The notes beneath the pieces are model-generated. The model did no database searches. It was not told where the DNA came from and saw only the letters and a program-made list of their open reading frames with translations. Below, piece after piece: positions 1 to 8,833 of a stretch of 22,181 nt of DNA. Source of the DNA: Bordetella parapertussis (GTDB lineage Bacteria; Pseudomonadota; Gammaproteobacteria; Burkholderiales; Burkholderiaceae_B); the NCBI GenBank assembly GCA_945882005.1, contig CAMCWG010000014.1:1-22181 (forward strand). The letters run 5' to 3'. A program made the position numbers and the translations under genes. The stretch's first letter is position 1; each line of letters begins with the position of its first letter.

Positions 1-1322
1 TTAAAGCGCTTCATCAATGCCGCGCGCGGCTCATCAGACTCGCGAATGGTCTGAATCACTTCGTCGACGTTCAGATAAACCAGCATCCGACCTTCGAGAA
101 CGTGGATGCGGTCGCTAACCTTGTCGTAGCGGTACTGGGTACGGCGAAGAACCGTATCGGTCCGGAATCCAATCCATTCGAGCAGCGCCTGGCGCAAGCC
201 TTTCTGACGTGGCCGGTGATCCGTCCCGATGCAAACTAGGTTGATCGGCACGCTTGTTTCCATGCTGGTCTGTGCAAGCAAGGTGTTGACGAACTCGTCG
301 CGATCAATTTTGGAGGTCTTGGGTTCGAAAACCAAACGCACGGCAGCGTCTTTACCCGACTCATCACGCACGGCGTCTAGCAGCGCAAGCATCTGTGACT
401 TCGTCTGTTGCTGCTCTGGCGTTAGAGTCTTTTTACCGGTTTTAACTTTCGGATTGGTGAGATCTTCGATTTCTTCCAGCACACGCTGGCACGAGGCGCC
501 GGGTGGCAACTCATGCACAACCAGCTGCCATTGGCCACGCGCCATTTCTTCGAATTGCCAGCGCGCGCGCGCTTTGATCGAGCCGCGTCCCGACTGATAG
601 ATCTGGGCGATCTCTGCCGCTGGCGTAATGATCTGCCCGCCTCCCGCGAAATCTGGGCCAGGAACCATTTCAAACAACTCTTCGTCTGACGTGTTTGGCT
701 GCTTAATTAGCGCGACGCAAGCCTGAGCGATTTCGCGCAAGTTGTGCGCCGGGATTTCGGTTGCCATGCCGACGGCGATTCCCGAGGCACCGTTCAGCAA
801 CATTACCGGTAAGCGTGCTGGCAGCATTTGTGGCTCTTGATGGCTGCCGTCGTAATTGGGGATGAAATCTACCGTCCCCTCGTCGAGCTCCTCAAGCAAC
901 AGACGGGCGAACGGCGTTAGGCGCGCTTCGGTGTAGCGCATCGCAGCCGCGTTATCTCCATCTCGCGAACCGAAATTACCTTGGCCATCGATCAAGGGAT
1001 AGCGCAAAGAAAACTTCTGAGCCATGCGCACCAGTGCATCGTAGGCCGCCTGATCACCGTGCGGGTGGTACTTACCCAGCACATCACCCACGACTCTGGC
1101 AGACTTGACCGGCTTTGCTCCCGATTGCAAGCCCATCGCTTGCATGGCATAGAGGATTCTGCGCTGTACAGGCTTCTGTCCATCACCGACATCTGGCAAG
1201 GCACGGCCACGCACCACCGATACGGCATAGTCCAGATACGCCTGCTCGGCGTACAAGCCTAGCGTCAAAGAATCATCCGACGACGAAGGGTCAAACAACC
1301 CAGGTTGAGTACCATCATTCAT
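1..1322 (-). CDS. parC: DNA topoisomerase IV subunit A (5' part, cut by window edge)
   Basis: This is the breakage-reunion subunit of topoisomerase IV, which decatenates daughter chromosomes together with ParE. About 440 codons are present and the reading frame runs open through the left window edge. E. coli ParC has 752 residues, so roughly the last 40% is missing. The winged-helix catalytic region is visible: [15 protein letters not shown] at about residues 84-98 (quinolone-determining loop) and [10 protein letters not shown] at 126-135, where Tyr130 should be the DNA-linking tyrosine. The position matching E. coli Ser80 is Gln91, and that matching Glu84 is Asp95. The ATG at 1320-1322 directly follows the parE stop (TAA-ATG), and an AGAGG lies about 11 bases upstream inside parE, so translation is probably coupled. 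ParC rather than GyrA is favoured by adjacency to parE. Confidence 0.96.
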   Translation of the reverse strand, partial: MNDGTQPGLFDPSSSDDSLTLGLYAEQAYLDYAVSVVRGRALPDVGDGQKPVQRRILYAMQAMGLQSGAKPVKSARVVGDVLGKYHPHGDQAAYDALVRMAQKFSLRYPLIDGQGNFGSRDGDNAAAMRYTEARLTPFARLLLEELDEGTVDFIPNYDGSHQEPQMLPARLPVMLLNGASGIAVGMATEIPAHNLREIAQACVALIKQPNTSDEELFEMVPGPDFAGGGQIITPAAEIAQIYQSGRGSIKARARWQFEEMARGQWQLVVHELPPGASCQRVLEEIEDLTNPKVKTGKKTLTPEQQQTKSQMLALLDAVRDESGKDAAVRLVFEPKTSKIDRDEFVNTLLAQTSMETSVPINLVCIGTDHRPRQKGLRQALLEWIGFRTDTVLRRTQYRYDKVSDRIHVLEGRMLVYLNVDEVIQTIRESDEPRAALMKRF

Positions 1323-3317
1323 TTAAATATCAACCTCTGCAAGATTACCCTTGTCTTCAAGCCAAGTACGGCGAGCACCAGACTCACCCTTACCCATCAA
1401 CATATCGAACATACGCGTCGTCGCCTCAGGATCAAGCGACCCATAGCCGACAGGCAGCATGCGCCTGGTGTCAGGGTTCATGGTTGTTTCCCAAAGCTGC
1501 TCGGGACTCATTTCGCCAAGACCTTTAAAACGGCTAATGTCCCAGGAACCCTCTCTTACCCCTTCTTTGCGTAGCTTGTCCTGAACCACCTCAAGCTCTC
1601 CGGCATCCAGGCAGTAAATTTTGCGTGCAGGACGTTTACCCAGCGAAGGGACGTCTACACGAAACAGTGGGGGTCGCGCAACATGCACATGTCCGAGCTC
1701 AACCAGCCGTGGAAAGTGACGGTAGAACAGTGTCAACAACAACACTTGAATATGCGAGCCGTCAACGTCAGCGTCCGACAAGATACAAACTCGACCGTAA
1801 CGCAAACCGGATAGGTCCGGGGTGTCCTTGAGACCATGTGGATCCACGCCGATTGCAACGGAAATATCGTGAATTTCGTTATTGGCAAACAAGCGGTCGC
1901 GATCGACTTCCCAAGCATTTAACACCTTGCCGCGCAAGGGCAAGATGGCCTGAAACTCCTTGTCGCGTCCCATCTTGGCGGAGCCACCTGCCGAGTCACC
2001 CTCCACAAGAAAGACTTCGGTGCGCGACACATCGGAGGACTCACAATCCGTGAGTTTGCCTGGCAACACCGCGACACCCGAGCTCTTGCGCTTTTCTACC
2101 TTTTGAGCAGAGCGCGCACGTGCCTGCGCCTGCCGAATCGCTAGCTCAGCCAGCTTTTTGCCGTACTCCACGTGGGTATTGAGCCACAGATCGAGTGAGG
2201 TGCGAACAAATCCACCGACCAAACGCACTGCATCCCGGCTATTGAGTCTTTCTTTAATCTGCCCCTGAAACTGCGGATCAAGGACTTTAGCTGAGAGGAC
2301 AAAGCTTGTGCGGGCGAAAACGTCCTCGGGCAGTAACTTAACCCCCTTGGGCAGCAAGCCATGTAGCTCGGCAAACGCTTTTACGGAGGCAAATAAACCT
2401 TCGCGCAAGCCGGATTCGTGGGTTCCCCCGGCTGGCGTTGGGATCAGATTCACGTAAGACTCGCGAACAACATTCCCCTCATCGGCCCAGGCAACGACCC
2501 ACTGCGCGCCCTCACCATCGGCAAAGCTCTCGTGGTCAGCTGCGGCAAACTGCTCACCGCCAAAAAGAGGCACGCGCAACTCGGTGCCATCTAACGCTTC
2601 GGTCAGATAGCCAGCCAAACCATTTTCATATTGCCAAGTCTTGGTGTCGCCTGTTTTCTCGTTGGTCAGGCTAACCTTGACGCCCGCCATCAATACGGCT
2701 TTGCTGCGCAACAAATGCGTGAGCTCATTCAACGGAATGGCGGCGGAATCAAAAAAACTGGCATCTGGCCAAACCCGTACACGCGTACCGGACTTCTTAC
2801 GCAAGAGCTCTGGGGCAAGCTTGAGTGCCTCGACCACAGCACCATCTCCGAAGGCCATGCGATGCGCACCGCCCTCTCGCCAGATGACAAGCTCGAGCCG
2901 CTTGGACAGTGCATTCGTCACCGAGACACCCACGCCGTGGAGCCCACCAGAGAATGCGTAAGCTCCACCGCCTTTCTTATCGAACTTTCCGCCCGCATGC
3001 AGGCGCGTAAACACGAGTTCGGCGACGGGCGCCTTCTCTTCCGGATGGAGCCCGACAGGAATGCCGCGGCCATCGTCCTCAACTGTCACGCTGCCATCCG
3101 TGTGGAGCGTGACCTGGATTTGCTTACCGAAGCCGGCTAGCGCTTCGTCGGCTGCGTTATCGATCACTTCCTGAATGATGTGTAGGGGGTTTTCGGTACG
3201 GGTGTACATACCGGGGCGCTGGCGCACGGGCTCAAGCCCTTTTAATACCCGAATAGATGATTCGTTATACGACTGATTACTCAAGTTATCCCCAACTACG
3301 GTAGAAAAGAAGGTCAT
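1323..3317 (-). CDS. parE: DNA topoisomerase IV subunit B
   Basis: This is the ATPase subunit of topoisomerase IV, acting with ParC to unlink chromosomes. It has 664 residues against 630 in E. coli. A GHKL ATPase domain is seen (Glu50 and Asn54 in [17 protein letters not shown] near 81-87; glycine-rich GGLHGVGVS at 124-132). It is followed by the transducer domain and a Toprim domain (EGDSAGG at 439-445, PLRGKVLN at 460-467, DADVDG at 515-520). It lacks the long insert of proteobacterial GyrB and sits immediately upstream of parC, which supports ParE. The ATG at 3315-3317 has no good Shine-Dalgarno sequence. The first ~15 residues are not family-conserved, so a slightly later start, for example a TTG preceded by GGGGA, is possible. 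It is divergent from trxA with 99 bp between the starts. Confidence 0.96.
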   Translation of the reverse strand: MTFFSTVVGDNLSNQSYNESSIRVLKGLEPVRQRPGMYTRTENPLHIIQEVIDNAADEALAGFGKQIQVTLHTDGSVTVEDDGRGIPVGLHPEEKAPVAELVFTRLHAGGKFDKKGGGAYAFSGGLHGVGVSVTNALSKRLELVIWREGGAHRMAFGDGAVVEALKLAPELLRKKSGTRVRVWPDASFFDSAAIPLNELTHLLRSKAVLMAGVKVSLTNEKTGDTKTWQYENGLAGYLTEALDGTELRVPLFGGEQFAAADHESFADGEGAQWVVAWADEGNVVRESYVNLIPTPAGGTHESGLREGLFASVKAFAELHGLLPKGVKLLPEDVFARTSFVLSAKVLDPQFQGQIKERLNSRDAVRLVGGFVRTSLDLWLNTHVEYGKKLAELAIRQAQARARSAQKVEKRKSSGVAVLPGKLTDCESSDVSRTEVFLVEGDSAGGSAKMGRDKEFQAILPLRGKVLNAWEVDRDRLFANNEIHDISVAIGVDPHGLKDTPDLSGLRYGRVCILSDADVDGSHIQVLLLTLFYRHFPRLVELGHVHVARPPLFRVDVPSLGKRPARKIYCLDAGELEVVQDKLRKEGVREGSWDISRFKGLGEMSPEQLWETTMNPDTRRMLPVGYGSLDPEATTRMFDMLMGKGESGARRTWLEDKGNLAEVDI

Positions 3318-3347
3318 TTTACGGAAAATGCCAAACCGAAGACGAGA

Positions 3348-3356
3348 TGTTATGCT
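3348..3356 (+). promoter_or_regulatory. Putative extended -10 promoter for trxA
   Basis: TGTTATGCT fits the extended -10 pattern TG-N-TATnnT and would start transcription about 54 bases before the trxA ATG, in the 99-bp parE/trxA divergent spacer. No convincing -35 box is visible, which is tolerated for extended -10 promoters. This is pattern matching only. Confidence 0.3.
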
Positions 3357-3416
3357 TTAATGACTAAACGATGTCCCAGCCTGTGCGCCGGACGCGACCA
3401 AATTCAAGAGAAAAAC

Positions 3417-3743
3417 ATGAGTGAACACATCAAAAACGTGAGCGATGTCAGCTTTGATGCGGACGTGCTTAAGTCATCCCAACCCGTGTTGGTCGATTAC
3501 TGGGCAGCTTGGTGCGGCCCCTGCAAAATGATTGCACCAATGCTCGAAGAAGTTTCGGCTGAATACGCTGGTAAAGTGACAATCGCCAAACTGAACGTAG
3601 ACGAAAATCCTGAAACTGCAGCCAAATTTGGTATTCGTGGCATCCCGACTCTGATGTTGTTTAAAGACGGCCAGGTCGCAGCGACCAAAGTGGGCGCTTT
3701 GTCGAAATCACAACTGACAGCATTCCTGAACGACTCGATCTAA
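3417..3743 (+). CDS. trxA: Thioredoxin 1
   Basis: This is a cytoplasmic dithiol-disulfide oxidoreductase that is reduced by thioredoxin reductase and donates electrons to ribonucleotide reductase and other targets. It has 108 residues, the same as E. coli TrxA. The redox motif WCGPC is at 32-36 (Cys33, Cys36), the buried acid is Asp27, and the cis-proline is Pro77 in [11 protein letters not shown]. An in-frame ATG lies 57 bases upstream (3360). The start at 3417 is preferred because it gives the family N-terminus [10 protein letters not shown] and has AAGAG six bases upstream. It is followed by rho on the same strand after 132 bp, the trxA-rho neighbourhood also known from enterics. There are no oddities. 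Confidence 0.97.
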   Translation: MSEHIKNVSDVSFDADVLKSSQPVLVDYWAAWCGPCKMIAPMLEEVSAEYAGKVTIAKLNVDENPETAAKFGIRGIPTLMLFKDGQVAATKVGALSKSQLTAFLNDSI

Positions 3744-3756
3744 TTCGCTTCCACGC

Positions 3757-3777
3757 GCGGGCCCCTTCGAGGCCCGC
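3757..3777 (+). other. GC-rich hairpin between trxA and rho
   Basis: This is a perfect 7-bp stem, GCGGGCC/GGCCCGC, with a 7-nt loop containing TTCG, 13 bases after the trxA stop. No T-run follows, so it is not a canonical intrinsic terminator. It could protect the trxA mRNA 3' end or act as a pause or attenuation element ahead of rho. Confidence 0.45.
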
Positions 3778-3875
3778 CACTGACTCTGCTTAGCGCGAGC
3801 TGTTCTGCTTGAAACACCCTTGATCTCTTTCATATCCCGCTTCTTGACTGAAGTCACTTTTCTATAAGCACATCA
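3778..3875 (+). promoter_or_regulatory. rho leader, pyrimidine-rich and G-poor
   Basis: This is the spacer between the trxA hairpin and the rho ATG. The 40 bases at 3805-3844 hold 14 C and 4 G, the composition bias of a Rho utilisation (rut) site. E. coli rho is known to be autoregulated by Rho-dependent attenuation in its leader. A similar role here is inference. TTGAAA at 3809-3814 followed after 16 bp by CATATC is a poor sigma-70 promoter candidate, so rho may instead be transcribed from the trxA promoter. No strong ribosome binding site precedes the rho ATG. Confidence 0.35.
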
Positions 3876-5132
3876 ATGCACCTTAACGAATTGAAGGCGC
3901 AGCACGTTTCGCAGCTGCTCGAAATGGCCGCAGGCCTAGAAATCGAAAACGCCAACCGGCTCCGCAAACAAGAATTGATGTTTGCTATCATGAAGCGCCG
4001 CGCCAAACAGGGCGAACAAATTTTTGGAGATGGCGTACTTGAAGTCCTGCCAGACGGCTTTGGCTTCTTGCGCTCGCCTGACACTTCTTACTTAGCAAGT
4101 ACAGACGACATTTATATTTCGCCCTCTCAAATTCGCCGTTTTAACTTGCATACAGGCGATTCGATTGAAGGCGAAGTGCGGACTCCAAAAGACGGCGAGC
4201 GCTACTTTGCGCTCGTCAAAGTCGATAAGGTCAATGGATTCCCGCCTGAGGCGATCAAGCATCGCATCATGTTTGAAAACCTGACTCCTCTACACCCTGA
4301 CAAAGTGATGGTGCTGGAGCGTGATATCAAGAGTGAAGAGAACCTCACAGGTCGCATTCTGGATGTCTTTGCGCCGATCGGTAAAGGCCAGCGCGGACTG
4401 ATCGTGGCGAGCCCGAAGTCTGGTAAGACCGTGATGATGCAGCATATTGCACACGCCATCACGACAAACTTTCCAGATGCCGTGATGATCGTCATGCTCG
4501 TTGACGAACGCCCCGAGGAAGTCACTGAAATGCAACGCACCGTCCGCGGCGAAGTGGTTGCCTCAACCTTCGACGAACCTGCAACGCGCCACGTGCAAGT
4601 CGCCGAAATGGTGATTGAACGCGCCAAGCGTTTGGTCGAAATGAAGAAAGACGTTGTCATTCTGCTTGACTCGATCACACGCCTCGCACGCGCCTACAAC
4701 ACGGTCGTCCCAGCTTCCGGCAAGGTTCTGACTGGCGGTGTGGATGCGAACGCGCTACAACGCCCGAAACGCTTCTTCGGCGCTGCACGTAACCTCGAAG
4801 AAGGCGGCTCACTGACCATCATCGGCACCGCGCTGATCGAAACCGGTAGCCGGATGGACGAGGTCATCTACGAAGAGTTCAAAGGAACCGGTAACTCTGA
4901 GGTTCACCTCGAGCGCCGTTTAGCAGAAAAACGCGTATATCCAGCGATCAACCTGAACAAATCAGGAACGCGTCGCGAAGAATTGCTCATCAAGCCAGAG
5001 CTGTTACAAAAAATCTGGGTGTTGCGCAAATTCATTCATGATATGGACGAGGTCGAGTCAATGGAATTTATCTTGGACAAGATGCGTTCCACCAAGAACA
5101 ATGCCGAATTCTTCGACATGATGAAGAAGTAA
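3876..5132 (+). CDS. rho: Transcription termination factor Rho
   Basis: This is a hexameric RNA-dependent ATPase and helicase that ends transcription at rut-containing, untranslated RNA. It has 418 residues against 419 in E. coli. In order: N-terminal helical domain (1-47), cold-shock RNA-binding fold (about 48-118, with DGFGFLRS at 60-67), and RecA-like ATPase. Walker A is SPKSGKT at 179-185, the catalytic acid is in VDERPEEV at 209-216, and Walker B is VVILLDS at 260-266. The Q-loop region is around 284-306 and the R-loop GSRMDE at 324-329. The start MHLNELK matches the usual family N-terminus. The stop codon at 5130-5132 is immediately followed by the stop of the convergent yhdP, so no intergenic terminator exists. 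Confidence 0.98.
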   Translation: MHLNELKAQHVSQLLEMAAGLEIENANRLRKQELMFAIMKRRAKQGEQIFGDGVLEVLPDGFGFLRSPDTSYLASTDDIYISPSQIRRFNLHTGDSIEGEVRTPKDGERYFALVKVDKVNGFPPEAIKHRIMFENLTPLHPDKVMVLERDIKSEENLTGRILDVFAPIGKGQRGLIVASPKSGKTVMMQHIAHAITTNFPDAVMIVMLVDERPEEVTEMQRTVRGEVVASTFDEPATRHVQVAEMVIERAKRLVEMKKDVVILLDSITRLARAYNTVVPASGKVLTGGVDANALQRPKRFFGAARNLEEGGSLTIIGTALIETGSRMDEVIYEEFKGTGNSEVHLERRLAEKRVYPAINLNKSGTRREELLIKPELLQKIWVLRKFIHDMDEVESMEFILDKMRSTKNNAEFFDMMKK

Positions 5133-8100
5133 TTACCCGCCAGGCGAAGCAGGCGCAGGCTGAACGGCTGGCGCCTCGACTGGCTCAAGGATCGGGTCGT
5201 CCCATGGCCCCTTAACTCGGTACTGCACACTCAACGCTCTCTCAATCGGGTTACGCAGTACGTATTGCGTCAGCAACGCACTTAACCCCGCGATGGGATT
5301 CACTACAAAGGCCGTTGCGACCGCCGTACCGCTCAGGTCGAACCGTGGTTTTACGTCCGCGTGCATATCCCAAACTTTCTTGTCTAAATCTGACCCTCCG
5401 GTGAAGGCCACCGTGACAACAGGACTGCGCACGACAAAGTCTTGAGACTTGACCACGCCGGCTTCAATGGAGAATTTTCCATCAATCGTGTCCCAGGGAA
5501 AGCCGTCTTTAAACTCATCACCAACCCGGAAATTCAAGCTCAAAATGCGTTGAAGGGATTGAAGCGACAATAACTCGAGCAGTCGCGCGCTACGTGATGT
5601 GACATGGGCAAACACACCATCCTTAAGCGAAAGACTGGCCTGACCATTTAATCCACCATAGCGATATACCCAGGGGAAATCGCCCCAATCGATACGTCCG
5701 TTAAGTGTGCCTTTGCCGCCTTTAGCGCGATCGGGGTACCCCATCATGTCCGAGAGTTTACCGAGGTCGACAACATCGACTTTCGCATCAAGACTCACGC
5801 CACGTGCAGGACCAGTCAAGCGCCAATCACCCGTCGCATTCAAAGAACCGTAGGGATTCTTTATTTCCAGCTTTTCAATTTTCCAGTCCTCGCCTCGGCG
5901 AACCGTCGCCCCGAGCAAGCGCAGCGTTCCAAGCCGACTGCCAAACAATGTGAAATCGTCGATGGTCAAATCTATCGCGGGCATTTCAGACCACTGCTTC
6001 TCGTCAATCATGTCCGTTTTAGGTGGCTCACCCTGCGTCGTCGTTGCCGAGCCAAGCGCGAGTTTCGAAAAACGCGCATAGACGCGTCCGGCGATCGCCC
6101 CCTGCGCCTCCTGCCAAGATGCAAAACCTTCGGTCTCCTTGGACTTTAATTGTGCGCTCCACTTCCCCTCTTGCTGTCTATTCGCAGTCAGTGCCATCCC
6201 TGACAAACGCATTTCACCCCAAGTCAACTGCGTGGCGCTCAGTTTGAATTGTTGAAATGATGGAACAATATTAGCGTTCTCTTTGCCAAGACTCGGTTCG
6301 CTTAAGTTGGCTGAGAATTCTTTCCAGTCCTCCCAGTCAATGCGATCTAATTTGAGATCAACCGTCAGACCCGATGCTGGAAGAATAGCTTGCCCCCCCA
6401 TCGCTAAGGTCGCACGATTAAAAAATGTCTTACTGCGAGACGCTGCTTGACGCTCGAACCTACCACTCAACACATTCCCAAAGGACATGCTCAAGACATG
6501 CTCAGCCCCCTTTTGTCCCGGGGTGTGGGTCCATCGCGCCGATAGCCCCAGGCGCCGTGGAGCAGCCTTTCCAAGAGGGGCTGGCAACTTAATCGCGACC
6601 CCTTCCAGGGTGGAAGTAATTTGGGCGTCAAAACCTGAGTTGGGTAAAGTCTTAAGCGAGCCGGAATATTTCGTCCTCCCTGTAAACACACTTAGTGTTT
6701 TGGCGGCACTGAGCTTACGCAGGCCGTCGGCCGTCAGCTCACCATCGAAACGAAGCCCTAATTGCGCTTTGCCCCAACTACCGGAAAGACGTAACGGCCC
6801 CCCAAGAAACTGCGCGCTGAGTGTATCCGCTTGAAAAGTCGCCTCTGTGAAGCGCACCTCGCCTTGCACAGCCTCCAAGCGAAGGTCCTCCAAGTAGCTG
6901 ACCACATTGTTACTCAGTTGAACCGAGCCTTTAACGAGAGGTTGATCAAGATGGTTCAAATCCAACGTAAATGAGATCGGCAGACCGAGCGAACCACTGA
7001 CCTTGACGTCATTGAGGATGTGCGTCACATCTTTAGCAAGCGGAGTACCACGCAAAATGCGGACATAATCGTCAGCCAAATTCTGGGTTTGTGCTTGGAC
7101 TGTCAGTATCGGCTTAGATGCAAGGTCTGGAATGTTTGCGGTCAGACCCTGGATAGCAAGCCGCCCTCCATGCGTATCGAAGACAGCCGCCCGATTGCTA
7201 CGCAGATCTAGCGTTGACTTATCCAGCGTAACCGTACCTTGCTCGAGGATGAGGGCTGGCCAAGCCAATTTACCCGCGGTTGCTGGGTCATAATCGATGA
7301 CGAGGTCCTTGACCGCGCTCTCAATCTTGAACACCCCCGCGTGTTCGGGACTATTAAAGGGAAAATGCGTTAAATCGCCCTGCACTTTGATCGTGGCCTT
7401 CGTTACGTTTCCCTGTTTCAAGGCCTCACGCATCCACTGCCGTGTTTGCGCATCCACAGCAGTCGTTACGTACTGATGCAAATTGGCCGCCGGAACATTC
7501 GAAAGCGTTCCACTGAGATCCAACACACCAGCGCTAGAGTCCCCTCCGGGGCTCCAAGAGCCAGAAATCAAGACATCAGCGCCAGCTGTCTTCATACCAA
7601 GCTGCTTGACCAAGACCGACAACACTTCATCTGACCGACGAAGCAGTTGCCCCTGCAACGAGACGTCATCCAGCGCCAAACGGTCTGGAGCAAACACCCC
7701 TCCCCGGAAAGCCAAGTTTTTAGCCGAAGCCGAAATCGTCAAGCCACTACGGTCCGCGGAGCGAGAAAAAATAGGCCAGCTATCCCCAACAAATAAATCA
7801 CCTGGCCGACCAGAAATACGCACGGTCATTTGATCGATATGGGTACGTGTCTGTTCCTGTGACGGGAGCAGACCGGTGAGCGACGAACCCGCTAACTCCA
7901 GGGTAGACGTGGTCAAATGCCCTGCACTCACGTCGGTCCAGAGTTTGGTGTGCAGACGACCATCTATCTTCGGCAAATCTAGCCACGGTGACCAAGCACT
8001 TGGCTGAACGTCGTCCAACTCGATGTAGATTTGCGCTTGCCCGTTCTCATGGGAGGCGAGCGGATTCAGATTATTTTGCGTTTTCGCGACAAACTGAAGG

Positions 8101-8735
8101 CGATTACCTAAATCAGCTGGCAGCGGAGCATTTAACTGAAGTTGGTGCGAGAACAGGTTATTGATCAGCTCAATCTCAATGCCGTCCAACACGAGGGGTG
8201 GCGCCTCACGCAAGCGATCATGCCAACTCAGCCTCGCCTCGCGAAACTGAATGTGCCCTTGGTTGAGCAACCACCGTACCGCCAGCACATTGGCGTCGAG
8301 ACGCACATGTTCGGAGGGCGAATCGCTGAGCGTTTGCCCGGCAATAACGAGTGCGCCGTCTGGACGCCGCTCGGCTGACACTTCAATACCATTGACTTCC
8401 AGCTGCTTGAGTCGCAAGTCCCAGGCAAGCAAACTACGCCATCCGATCACGGCAAAAGCGTCCGGTATGCGCAAGAACTCCTGCCCCTGTGGGCTCACAA
8501 GTCGAAGATTCTGGATGGATAAAGTAGGATTTAGTCCTGCCCAGGCTGCCGAAAGTTGACCAATCGTGACCTTCGCATCTAGGGCCACAGACAGACGCTG
8601 TTCGATCTGGGGACGCCACTCATTGACATGGGGCACAACCCAAAAGCGCACAACCAGCATACCTAAGGCTGCAACGCCATAGAGGACCAACATGCTAATC
8701 ACGAGGATTCGTAGTGTATTTTTGATAATTCGCAA
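5133..8735 (-). CDS. yhdP: YhdP-family AsmA-like envelope protein
   Basis: This is a very large inner-membrane-anchored protein of the AsmA/TamB-like bridge family. In E. coli YhdP (1266 residues) acts with TamB and YdbH in phospholipid movement to the outer membrane. Here it has 1200 residues: a short basic N-terminus, one membrane helix at about 10-31, then a long periplasmic part made of repeating beta-rich segments (DUF3971-like) and the AsmA-like C-terminal region (about 960-1185). It ends in a Pro/Ala-rich tail. The chosen start is TTG at 8733-8735, because it keeps the positively charged residues ahead of the helix. An in-frame ATG 14 codons later would cut into the helix. No strong ribosome binding site is seen for either. 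It is divergent from glnE (98 bp apart) and convergent with rho (0 bp). The function is taken from the family. Confidence 0.9.
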   Translation of the reverse strand: MRIIKNTLRILVISMLVLYGVAALGMLVVRFWVVPHVNEWRPQIEQRLSVALDAKVTIGQLSAAWAGLNPTLSIQNLRLVSPQGQEFLRIPDAFAVIGWRSLLAWDLRLKQLEVNGIEVSAERRPDGALVIAGQTLSDSPSEHVRLDANVLAVRWLLNQGHIQFREARLSWHDRLREAPPLVLDGIEIELINNLFSHQLQLNAPLPADLGNRLQFVAKTQNNLNPLASHENGQAQIYIELDDVQPSAWSPWLDLPKIDGRLHTKLWTDVSAGHLTTSTLELAGSSLTGLLPSQEQTRTHIDQMTVRISGRPGDLFVGDSWPIFSRSADRSGLTISASAKNLAFRGGVFAPDRLALDDVSLQGQLLRRSDEVLSVLVKQLGMKTAGADVLISGSWSPGGDSSAGVLDLSGTLSNVPAANLHQYVTTAVDAQTRQWMREALKQGNVTKATIKVQGDLTHFPFNSPEHAGVFKIESAVKDLVIDYDPATAGKLAWPALILEQGTVTLDKSTLDLRSNRAAVFDTHGGRLAIQGLTANIPDLASKPILTVQAQTQNLADDYVRILRGTPLAKDVTHILNDVKVSGSLGLPISFTLDLNHLDQPLVKGSVQLSNNVVSYLEDLRLEAVQGEVRFTEATFQADTLSAQFLGGPLRLSGSWGKAQLGLRFDGELTADGLRKLSAAKTLSVFTGRTKYSGSLKTLPNSGFDAQITSTLEGVAIKLPAPLGKAAPRRLGLSARWTHTPGQKGAEHVLSMSFGNVLSGRFERQAASRSKTFFNRATLAMGGQAILPASGLTVDLKLDRIDWEDWKEFSANLSEPSLGKENANIVPSFQQFKLSATQLTWGEMRLSGMALTANRQQEGKWSAQLKSKETEGFASWQEAQGAIAGRVYARFSKLALGSATTTQGEPPKTDMIDEKQWSEMPAIDLTIDDFTLFGSRLGTLRLLGATVRRGEDWKIEKLEIKNPYGSLNATGDWRLTGPARGVSLDAKVDVVDLGKLSDMMGYPDRAKGGKGTLNGRIDWGDFPWVYRYGGLNGQASLSLKDGVFAHVTSRSARLLELLSLQSLQRILSLNFRVGDEFKDGFPWDTIDGKFSIEAGVVKSQDFVVRSPVVTVAFTGGSDLDKKVWDMHADVKPRFDLSGTAVATAFVVNPIAGLSALLTQYVLRNPIERALSVQYRVKGPWDDPILEPVEAPAVQPAPASPGG

Positions 8736-8833
8736 AACTATTTATAGCTCTATATTTTGTCGGTCACGTTCTGTGCGGTATTGTGCAAACTTATAACCCA
8801 AACTGCTGAAGCTGTCTTAGCGATAAACCACGA
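8736..8833. promoter_or_regulatory. Divergent yhdP/glnE promoter region
   Basis: This 98-bp spacer must drive both genes unless they are read from elsewhere. Toward glnE, TTGTCG (8757-8762) and TATTGT (8779-8784) are spaced 16 bp and each match 4 of 6 consensus bases; TATAAC at 8792-8797 is another -10-like word. Toward yhdP the spacer is AT-rich, with TATAAA-like words on the minus strand close to the start. No NtrC-like or sigma-54 element is visible here. Confidence 0.35.

Noticed and set aside
229..3140. Plus-strand open frames opposite parC and parE, up to 169 codons
   Set aside because: These are shadows of strongly conserved topoisomerase genes, with low-complexity or unnatural composition.
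3757..3777. Canonical intrinsic terminator after trxA
   Set aside because: The stem is good, but no T-run follows, so it is reported only as a hairpin.
3844..3868. TTGACT / TATAAG as a sigma-70 promoter just before rho
   Set aside because: The spacer is only 13 bp, and the transcript would start at the ATG itself.
5200..8700. Several plus-strand open frames within yhdP, up to about 116 codons
   Set aside because: They are antisense to a continuous, family-matching 1200-codon gene and show no recognisable protein features.
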